Below, in pieces: positions 58,562 to 64,000 of a stretch of DNA of 64,000 nucleotides (position 1 is the first letter of the stretch; each line of letters starts with the position of its first letter). The DNA is from Pseudomonas sihuiensis. Its GTDB lineage: Bacteria; Pseudomonadota; Gammaproteobacteria; Pseudomonadales; Pseudomonadaceae. The DNA lies in assembly GCF_900106015.1 (NCBI RefSeq), contig NZ_LT629797.1, forward strand, positions 5,412,268 through 5,476,267, in the 5' to 3' direction. Both the position numbers and the translations under genes were made by a program. Under the pieces are notes generated by a model, which worked only from the letters and a program-made list of their open reading frames with translations, was not told the origin of the DNA and searched no databases.

Positions 58562-59716
58562 ATGACCGATAACGCCACCCCACGCGCCGACGATGACCGT
58601 ATCACCTGGCTCAGCCTGCGCTCGGTAGCGCTGCCGCTGGCCAACCCGATCAGCGATGCCAAGGTGCTCACAGGTCGGCAGAAGCCGATGACCGAGATCG
58701 CCATCCTGATCGCCGAGATCGAAACCCGCGACGGTCACCGTGGCCTGGGCTTCAGCTACTCCAAGCGCGCCGGTGGCCCCGGTCAGTTCGCCCACGCCCT
58801 GGAAGTGGCGCCTAATCTGATCGGCGAGAACCCCAGCGATATCGCCAAACTCTGGGACAAACTGTGCTGGGCTGGCGCCTCGGTGGGGCGCAGCGGCCTG
58901 GCGAGCCAGGCCATCGGCGCCTTCGACGTTGCCCTGTGGGATCTCAAGGCGCGCCGCGCCGGTCTTTCGCTGGCGCGACTGCTCGGCAGTCATCGTGATT
59001 CGGTACGTTGCTACAACACCTCCGGCGGCTTTCTGCATACGCCGCTCGATCAGTTGCTGAAGAACACCGACATTTCCCGCGAAAAGGGCATCGGCGGCAT
59101 CAAACTCAAGGTCGGCCAGCCCGACTGGGCGCTGGATATCCATCGCGTCAGCACGGTGCGTGAGCACCTGGGCGAGAGCTTCCCGCTGATGGTCGACGCC
59201 AACCAGCAATGGGACCGCCCGACCGCACGGCGCATGTGCCGTCGTCTGGAGCCCTTCGACCTGATCTGGATCGAGGAGCCGCTGGACTGCTACGACGCCG
59301 AAGGCCATGCCGAGCTGGTGCGCCTGTTCGATACGCCGATCGCCACCGGTGAGATGCTCACCAGCCCCGCCGAGCACTGGGAGTTCATTCGCCAGCGCGG
59401 CGCCGACTTCCTTATGCCCGATGCGCCGCGTGTTGGCGGTATCACGCCTTACCTGCGCGTGCAGACGCTGGCCGAGCAGGCCGGCATGACCCTGGCACCG
59501 CACTTCGCCATGGAGCTGCACGTGCACCTGGCCGCCAGCCATACCCGCGAGCCCTGGGTCGAGCATTTCGAATGGCTGGAACCGCTGTTCAACGAGCGCC
59601 TGGAAATTCGCGACGGGCGCATGTTGGTGCCGACTCGTCCGGGCCTGGGTCTGAGCCTGAGCGAGCAGGTTGCCGGCTGGACGGTTCAGCAGGCAGAGGT
59701 CGGCAAACGCGCTTAG
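58562..59716 (+). CDS. Galactarate/talarate dehydratase-type enolase-superfamily enzyme
   Basis: 384 residues from the ATG at 58562 behind AGGAAG. The mandelate-racemase-type active site is visible: Lys-x-Lys in GGIKLKVG, Asp in MVDANQQW, Glu in IEEPLDCYD and TGEM, and His in LAPHFAMELH. The sequence is closest in feel to L-talarate/galactarate dehydratases, which abstract the alpha proton of acid sugars; exact substrate cannot be fixed by eye. It converges on a truncated LysR gene that may have been its regulator. Ends with TAG. Confidence 0.85.
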   Translation: MTDNATPRADDDRITWLSLRSVALPLANPISDAKVLTGRQKPMTEIAILIAEIETRDGHRGLGFSYSKRAGGPGQFAHALEVAPNLIGENPSDIAKLWDKLCWAGASVGRSGLASQAIGAFDVALWDLKARRAGLSLARLLGSHRDSVRCYNTSGGFLHTPLDQLLKNTDISREKGIGGIKLKVGQPDWALDIHRVSTVREHLGESFPLMVDANQQWDRPTARRMCRRLEPFDLIWIEEPLDCYDAEGHAELVRLFDTPIATGEMLTSPAEHWEFIRQRGADFLMPDAPRVGGITPYLRVQTLAEQAGMTLAPHFAMELHVHLAASHTREPWVEHFEWLEPLFNERLEIRDGRMLVPTRPGLGLSLSEQVAGWTVQQAEVGKRA

Positions 59717-59720
59717 AGCG

Positions 59721-59994
59721 TCAGTTCTGCGGATAGATGTCGCGAGCGGCCTGGCGCACAGCTGCGATCATCGACGGCAAGGCCGGGTTGTCGTTGTCGT
59801 CGCGCCAGACCAGATGCAACTCCCCGCATACGCCTGACGGTAGCGGCAGCTCGCGGAAACGTACCTGCTCGAAGCGGATGGCACTGGCGCTGCGCGGCAC
59901 CAGTGCCAGCCCCATGCCGGCATTGACCAGCGACAGGATGGTCAGGGTCGAGCCCAGCGCCTGAACGAATTCAGGCTGGATGCTGTGCAGGCTT
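59721..59994 (-). pseudogene. 3' part of a LysR regulator gene cut by a prophage
   Basis: Residues from SLHSIQPEFVQALGSTLTIL to DIYPQN form the C-terminal part of a LysR ligand-binding domain (SLVNAGMGLALVPRSAS). Upstream, coding similarity stops at about 59994 and prophage sequence begins, so the DNA-binding half is missing here and should lie at the other prophage end. The gene is 4 bases from the dehydratase stop, tail to tail. Confidence 0.85.
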
Positions 59995-60109
59995 GAGAAA
60001 AATAACACAGGGAAAGCGCGATAAAGGCGGGATATAAAGGAACGAAGGGGAAAATAGCGGGACGGGGTTTGTAACAGTGTTGCCGTAGGTGAAACGGCGG
60101 CGGCCGGGG

Positions 60110-60478
60110 TTACAGGCCGTCGCCGAGGTCGAGTTTGTGCTGATCGCGGTCGAACTTCCTGTCCTGCGTTCTCTTGAGTAGCTTGTAGATCGCATTCTCT
60201 GTCATGTCGTACTCAACGGCCAGCGCGTGGTGGTTGCGGCCGTTGAATTTGCCCAGGATCTCCAGATCCCGCTGAGTGATACGCCAGCGGAAGTCCTTCG
60301 GGAACGTGACGCAGCTTCCCGCCCAGGTATTGGACAGATGCTCGACCACCGCAGCGCCGGCCTGCTCGGCGATCTTCGCGTCGACACCGTGCTCAGAAAC
60401 CACAGCCGCAACGTGGTCGGCGATATCGCTGAGTAGTTCGTGGCGCTTCTCCGCCATCGCTGTGGGCTTGTTGCTCAT
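60110..60478 (-). CDS. Mor-family phage transcription activator
   Basis: 122 residues with the Mor/C features VVEHLSNTWAGSCVTFPKDF and RDLEILGKFNGRNHHALAVE, the latter being the helix-turn-helix. Mor activates middle or late transcription in Mu-like phages. It is the last gene before the phage end and overlaps its upstream neighbour by 4 bases. Confidence 0.88.
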   Translation of the reverse strand: MSNKPTAMAEKRHELLSDIADHVAAVVSEHGVDAKIAEQAGAAVVEHLSNTWAGSCVTFPKDFRWRITQRDLEILGKFNGRNHHALAVEYDMTENAIYKLLKRTQDRKFDRDQHKLDLGDGL

Positions 60479-61023
60479 GCGCTCCCCCTTGCCGCTGCTA
60501 TGCGGCGTTCGGCTTCCTCTTCATTAATAAGGCCCAGGCGGCGATCGGCTTCGATGCGGCCGAGGGCGTCCTGCAGGATCTGTTGAGTGGTGGCAGCCGC
60601 GCGGGCCGGCTTGGCCGGCGCGGTTGCTTGAACCTGTACGGGATCGCTGGCGATGCCGTAGACCACCGCACGCAGGTAGTTGTGGTTCTCCAGCGGCAAC
60701 GTCAGGCGATCGCGGGCGATCAGCATTTGCTCGATGCCGGCCGTCCAGATCCTGGGCGGCGCCGGCTTGGTGTCGTTGGTGCGGGCGTCCTTTTGCACCG
60801 TGCCGGCGTTGACCAGGTCGAGCAGCTCCTCCAGCAGCTTGATGGCGCGGGTCATGCGCAGGCTGCGTTTGGCCGGGCTGAACAGGCGCAGGTAGTTGAG
60901 CACCGCCCGGCCCAGCTTCGGATCGAGGCCGGCGAGCATTGCCGCCAGCTTCTTGCCGTCAGCGTCTGCAAAGCCGGCCTCGATCGGAAACTGCTCGCCG
61001 CAGCAAGGGCATTGCAGCTGCAT
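60475..61023 (-). CDS. Phage early protein with N-terminal zinc-binding pair
   Basis: 182 residues: MQLQCPCCGEQFPIEAGF at the start offers a CxxC pair; the middle is helical and the C-terminus is Ala-rich and charged. It is coupled to gemA (1-base overlap) and to mor. Such proteins are common in B3-like early operons; function unknown. Confidence 0.7.
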   Translation of the reverse strand: MQLQCPCCGEQFPIEAGFADADGKKLAAMLAGLDPKLGRAVLNYLRLFSPAKRSLRMTRAIKLLEELLDLVNAGTVQKDARTNDTKPAPPRIWTAGIEQMLIARDRLTLPLENHNYLRAVVYGIASDPVQVQATAPAKPARAAATTQQILQDALGRIEADRRLGLINEEEAERRIAAARGSA

Positions 61024-61589
61024 CAGTCGCCCTCCTGCGCGTTGACCGCCGCATTCAGGGCATCCACCAGGGCCTTGAGGATTGGACGCTGCCTACGCCA
61101 ACCCTCGGGCAGCTCTTCCAAACCCTCCAGGCGCTCTGGAGTGTCCACCCCGAGGCGCTTGCAGAGGGCTTCCACCTGGTGGAGCAACTGGCGCTTCTCC
61201 TGCTCGACGTGCAGAGCAGCGATCAAGGCATCGAGGTGCTCGGCCTTTTTCAGCCAGGCCACCCGCTGAACCTTGAACATCTGCAACGCCATGGCGTCGG
61301 CATAGGCCCACGGCAGCCCCATGTCAGCGAGCTGGGCCTCGATCTTGTCGATACGCGGCCCGAGCTGCTTGGCGTTGTGCGGTTTGCCTGCTGCCTTGCT
61401 GCTGGGCTTCGGCTTGAAGCCCAGGCGCTCCAGTTCGACCATCAGCCGCCCGGCCTGGCGCTGGTTGAGGTCTTTCGAGGACTCGACGCCGGCCACGCGG
61501 CGCAGCAGCGCGCGATAGCTGTCGTCATCCATGCGCAGCTGCTGCTTGGCGATGTGGATCTTGCTGAGTACGCCTTTCGAGATCGACAT
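61023..61589 (-). CDS. gemA: GemA / gp16-family phage regulator
   Basis: 188 residues with the DUF1018 signature IHIAKQQLRMDDDSYRALLR, QAGRLMVELERLGFKPK, and a helical C-terminal part. Mu GemA (gp16) alters host gene expression and DNA supercoiling in early infection. It sits in the early operon directly before mor, the usual Mu order. Confidence 0.9.
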   Translation of the reverse strand: MSISKGVLSKIHIAKQQLRMDDDSYRALLRRVAGVESSKDLNQRQAGRLMVELERLGFKPKPSSKAAGKPHNAKQLGPRIDKIEAQLADMGLPWAYADAMALQMFKVQRVAWLKKAEHLDALIAALHVEQEKRQLLHQVEALCKRLGVDTPERLEGLEELPEGWRRQRPILKALVDALNAAVNAQEGD

Positions 61590-61814
61590 CTATTTGCCCT
61601 CGTGGCCGATCTGCAGGAAGCCGCTACCAGCAACGCCGCCGAGATGCTCCAGGGCCTTCACTTCGACCTTGGCGGACTCAACGATCACTGTACCGACCAG
61701 CGCGATGGCCTTGGCACGCTCGATATCGAGTGGCTCATCCTTGTCCAGGAGGCCTTCGATGGTCTCGAACAGGTGATTGCGCAGATCCTCAATTTTGTTC
61801 TTCATCTTGCTCAA
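61590..61814 (-). CDS. Small phage protein
   Basis: 74 residues, helical (IEDLRNHLFETIEGLLDKDE; IALVGTVIVESAKVEVKALE). The genes on both sides overlap or abut it, so it belongs to the early operon. No function recognised. Confidence 0.65.
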   Translation of the reverse strand: MSKMKNKIEDLRNHLFETIEGLLDKDEPLDIERAKAIALVGTVIVESAKVEVKALEHLGGVAGSGFLQIGHEGK

Positions 61815-62520
61815 CCTCTCTGATGGTGCGTTTGAGCTTGGCTACCGTGCGGATTGCGGCTTTCAGCTCCGGCGGGTAGCGATGGATGGTGTTTCGCTGC
61901 ATGCGCTCTGCCCTGGTGAGCAGCTCTAGGTTGTCCAGGGCGATGTTCTGCTTATTGCCGTCCTTGAAGCAGAGGATCAGCCCCTTGGGTACCGGGCCGT
62001 TGTGCTCCTCCCACAACATGACGTGCACCTGTTTCCAATCGCTGCGATGACGGGTATCAGTGACCTTTCGCCATAAGTAGCCATCGCGGATCTGCTCGGT
62101 ACCTACCGGCACCCAGTTGTGCGGCATGTGCCCCTTGCCGAACTGGGTTTCCTTGGCTCGGCCTCCGGCCTTCCAGCCTTTCATGCCCTTGTTCCAGGTT
62201 GTGTGGCCCTTCTGGAACCTGAACGCCGCGCCAGTCTCTGGGGTGAGGTTTCGGCAGTGCTTCTCGATGAACGCCTGGGACTTATGCAGGCCCATCTTGT
62301 TGGCCTTCGCGAGCACCTTGGATACCGAGCGCCCGAGTTCGCCGGCGAGTACCTCGGTCAGCTCATCTGCGTAGCGCTCGCGAAGCAGCTGCTCCTCCTC
62401 GGCCGACCAGAACTGCTTTGTCTGGCGGCCTTCGAGCTGGTCCATACGCTGATGAACAGCCGCAACCATCACCCTCAGGTCGCGCAGGGCTTTGGCTGCA
62501 TTGCTGGTGCTGCCCATCAC
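61789..62520 (-). CDS. HNH endonuclease with N-terminal SANT-like segment
   Basis: 243 residues. The N-terminal half has a Myb/SANT-like helix set (FWSAEEEQLLRERYADELTE, RSVSKVLAKANKMGLHKS) for DNA binding. The C-terminal HNH motif is VMLWEEHNGPVPKGLILCFK, DGNKQNIALDNLELLT. It overlaps the following small gene by 26 bases. It may be a homing-type or phage early nuclease; similar proteins occur in Mu-like phages. Confidence 0.83.
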   Translation of the reverse strand: MMGSTSNAAKALRDLRVMVAAVHQRMDQLEGRQTKQFWSAEEEQLLRERYADELTEVLAGELGRSVSKVLAKANKMGLHKSQAFIEKHCRNLTPETGAAFRFQKGHTTWNKGMKGWKAGGRAKETQFGKGHMPHNWVPVGTEQIRDGYLWRKVTDTRHRSDWKQVHVMLWEEHNGPVPKGLILCFKDGNKQNIALDNLELLTRAERMQRNTIHRYPPELKAAIRTVAKLKRTIREVEQDEEQN

Positions 62521-62726
62521 TGCGCGCTCTGCAGATCCTGCAGCCCTTCGAGGATGCGACCTGTGGCTTCCAGGTCGTCGGCCAGTACGGCCACCAGGAT
62601 CAGCTGACGACCGCTGTCGAGTTCCAGACGGATCATGTCGAAGTGGCTGGAGTCGGTAGCTTCTGCAGTTTGGATAACGTCCAGGAGCGTGGTGGTTTCG
62701 GTGTCTTTCCCATGGAGAAGGCTCAT
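62517..62726 (-). CDS. Small phage protein
   Basis: 69 residues (LLDVIQTAEATDSSHFDMIR; LILVAVLADDLEATGRILEG). It overlaps both neighbours by 4 bases. The pattern is a small alpha/beta fold; function unknown. Confidence 0.6.
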   Translation of the reverse strand: MSLLHGKDTETTTLLDVIQTAEATDSSHFDMIRLELDSGRQLILVAVLADDLEATGRILEGLQDLQSAQ

Positions 62727-62968
62727 TGCAGTACCTCCGGCGCCAGATCGTCGTTGTCCTCGAAGTCTTCCTTGAGGATCAGCAGTGTCTCGTCGGCAGC
62801 AGCCTCGATGACCTCGCGGAAGCTCTCGAACTGCTTGCCGGTTACAGGATGGTGTGAGGGAGCCCCCATCGCATGCTTGGTCGCGGTTCTTGCCCAGCTG
62901 GGCATGGCCTGGAAGCTGCGATCCAGGCGGTCGATCAGGCGTGCGCGGTCTTCGGTAGAAAGTGCCAT
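62723..62968 (-). CDS. Small phage protein
   Basis: About 81 residues from MALSTEDRARLIDRLDRSFQ; an ATG at 63013 would overlap the DUF3164 gene more. It is acidic at the C-terminus (LKEDFEDNDDLAPE). Function unknown; part of the early operon. Confidence 0.6.
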   Translation of the reverse strand: MALSTEDRARLIDRLDRSFQAMPSWARTATKHAMGAPSHHPVTGKQFESFREVIEAAADETLLILKEDFEDNDDLAPEVLQ

Positions 62969-62969
62969 C

Positions 62970-63584
62970 TCACACCCCCGCCAAGCCAAGGTTGACGGGT
63001 TCGTAGCGGTCATCGCCTACGCGCTTATAGACGCGGATATAGACGGCCTTGCCGTTGACCTGGATCGCATCCTTGAGGGCGCGCATGGCGGTTTTCCACT
63101 CGGGGTCATCGATATCCAGGCGCAGCAGGCCAAGCACGTCGTTGGTGCGAATCTGGCCGTTGCGGCCGGTGAAGGCTCGGTCGACCAGAGCCAGCAGGTG
63201 CGTGTGAGCACCGGCGCTCCACTTGTGGATGCAGGTGTAGATCAACTCCTTGGTCGCGAGGATCTCTTCGGTGAAGGTAAGGCGATCAGCCAGGGCCTTC
63301 TCGATCTTGAACTCGCCGTCATAGGTGGTGATGGAGACGTTGCCCTTCTTGCCGCCCAACTTGACCTGGTAGCGCTCCAGGGAGATGGCGATCAGGTCGT
63401 CGATATCGGCCAGGGCCTTGGCCTTGAACGCGGCAAGCGCTTCGCTGATCGCCACGGCTTGTGTGGCCAGCTCGCGGGCGACGCTGTCGCGCAGCTTGTC
63501 GTGCTCGCGCACCTGGTGCTCCGGCACCAGGTGGCCGGCGGCGTTTTTGACGAAGCCGGCGGGGATTTCGATTTGGTCAGCCAT
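62970..63584 (-). CDS. DUF3164-family phage protein
   Basis: About 204 residues from MADQIEIPAGFVKNAAGHLV, which opens the family domain; the frame's ATG at 63677 adds a non-conserved basic stretch. The motif LVPEHQVREHDKLRDSVARE and IRVYKRVGDD are typical. DUF3164 proteins are common in Mu-like phage early regions and are of unknown function. Confidence 0.85.
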   Translation of the reverse strand: MADQIEIPAGFVKNAAGHLVPEHQVREHDKLRDSVARELATQAVAISEALAAFKAKALADIDDLIAISLERYQVKLGGKKGNVSITTYDGEFKIEKALADRLTFTEEILATKELIYTCIHKWSAGAHTHLLALVDRAFTGRNGQIRTNDVLGLLRLDIDDPEWKTAMRALKDAIQVNGKAVYIRVYKRVGDDRYEPVNLGLAGV

Positions 63585-63762
63585 GGGTTTCTTCCTCGGC
63601 TTGTTGGGTATTGACTTCGATTTCGGCCTGTACCGCCTCGCGGAAGCGGCAGATCTCGTCGTTGAGCTTGTGACCACCGATGGTCGGGTAGGCCGAGGCG
63701 TAGCCGGCGCTGCGTTTGAGCAGCTCCAGGGCTTCGCGCAGGCGTGCTTCGAGGTTCATCAA
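63577..63762 (-). CDS. Small phage protein
   Basis: 61 residues (LRILE-type helices: ARLREALELLKRSAGYASAY; ICRFREAVQAEIEVNTQ). Overlaps the DUF3164 gene by 8 bases and the upstream gene by 4. Function unknown. Confidence 0.6.
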   Translation of the reverse strand: MMNLEARLREALELLKRSAGYASAYPTIGGHKLNDEICRFREAVQAEIEVNTQQAEEETHG

Positions 63763-64000
63763 TGCACCCTCCCGTCAGCGGGCTTGAGGTTGGCGCGGTA
63801 GGCCTGGGTGAACTGCTCGACCTGGCGCATGACCAGCGCGTTATCGCCGGCCATGTGGGCCTCGCACATCACAGCGATCTGAGCGCAGAGCAGATTGCTG
63901 GCCTGGGTGAGGTGGTGCAGCGCGAGCGAGAGCTGGTTGTAGCGATCGTCCATGCGCTGCATGGACTCCCGCATCTCGGTCAGTTCCTGCTGCAGTTGTT
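63759..64000 (-). CDS. Phage early protein, 5' end beyond the window
   Basis: At least 71 helical residues (YNQLSLALHHLTQASNLLCA; MRQVEQFTQAYRANLKPADG). The frame stays open to the window edge upstream of the ATG at 63974, so the true start is not fixed. Coiled-coil-like; function unknown. Confidence 0.5.
   Translation of the reverse strand, partial: QLQQELTEMRESMQRMDDRYNQLSLALHHLTQASNLLCAQIAVMCEAHMAGDNALVMRQVEQFTQAYRANLKPADGRVH

Larger units (their letters stand above)
59994..64000. mobile_element. Left part of a Mu-like (B3/BcepMu-type) transposable prophage
   Basis: Starts near a TG at 59994 within the LysR gene and continues past the window. The first bases hold AT-rich near-repeats (GATAAAGG, GATATAAAGG, GAAGGGG), as expected for transposase-binding ends. 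All genes seen read leftward toward this end: Mor, GemA, HNH, DUF3164 and small early genes. The leftward early operon ending at the phage terminus fits BcepMu/B3-type genomes rather than Mu itself. Transposase A and B genes should be just beyond the right edge. Confidence 0.8.

Overview
The window is a chromosomal segment of a gamma-proteobacterium, almost certainly a Pseudomonas of the mendocina/oleovorans type. Evidence is the OprD-family porins, a czcCBA/czcRS efflux locus, a tmRNA with tag ANDENYEGYALAA, typical Pseudomonas hypothetical genes and high G+C with strong Shine-Dalgarno sequences. No species assignment can be proved from sequence alone.

Layout. (1) 1-14 kb, metal and porin region: a LysR regulator, an OprD-type porin gene cut by one in-frame TAG, a CadR-type MerR regulator, an intact OprD-type porin, a small secreted protein, an eroded IS3-family copy, and the divergent czcRS / czcCBA locus. 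A perfect MerR-type operator lies between the -35 and -10 of a promoter reading into czcRS. A shared ATTAC-N6-GTAAT-like motif precedes the porin, the small protein and czcC, so the three units may form one regulon. (2) 14-25.6 kb, genomic island next to the 3' end of ssrA (tmRNA): tyrosine integrase, a DUF932 / YqaJ / RadC recombination-type cluster, an XRE regulator, small unknown genes and a nuclease plus SF2 helicase pair of Hachiman-like layout. (3) 26-29 kb: hybrid sensor kinase. (4) 29.4-39.2 kb, RNA-repair locus: RtcR (CARF + sigma54 activator) diverges from a sigma54-type promoter that should drive rsr (Ro60 homologue), an array of five Y-RNA-like genes, rtcB, a HEAT-repeat gene, an unknown gene, a nucleotidyltransferase and rtcA. 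The unknown gene and rtcA each carry a single in-frame TAG. The Y-RNA array is the most striking content: five units share a Ro-binding-type stem whose arms co-vary, and three carry a circularly permuted tRNA mimic (T-arm, capped acceptor stem, D-arm). A NADAR N-glycosidase gene follows rtcR. (5) 39-46.4 kb: DUF4105, DksA/TraR-type, short MgtE-type, Lon-like protease and UPF0114 genes. (6) 46.4-49.9 kb: a four-gene translationally coupled set with exonuclease/GIY-YIG nuclease, Fe-S photolyase-related protein and DUF2256, behind a 10-bp inverted repeat. (7) 49.9-58.3 kb: two chemoreceptors, an HD-GYP response regulator and a second hybrid kinase paralogous to that of region 3, with a degenerate receiver; also FKBP isomerase and a small gene behind a Fur-like site. 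(8) 58.5-60 kb: a galactarate/talarate dehydratase-type enzyme and a LysR gene cut by a transposable phage. (9) 60-64 kb: early region of a Mu/B3/BcepMu-type prophage (Mor, GemA, HNH, DUF3164 and small genes), running off the window.

How the parts work together. Metal stress would be sensed by CzcS and by the CadR-like protein and answered by CzcCBA efflux plus altered porin expression. RNA damage would be sensed by RtcR, which switches on a coupled set of ligase, cyclase, Ro protein and decoy or scaffold Y RNAs. Three separate genes (porin, rtcA, unknown rtc-operon gene) are each interrupted by exactly one TAG and are otherwise full length. This is either recent decay by C-to-T change or a sign of amber suppression in this strain.
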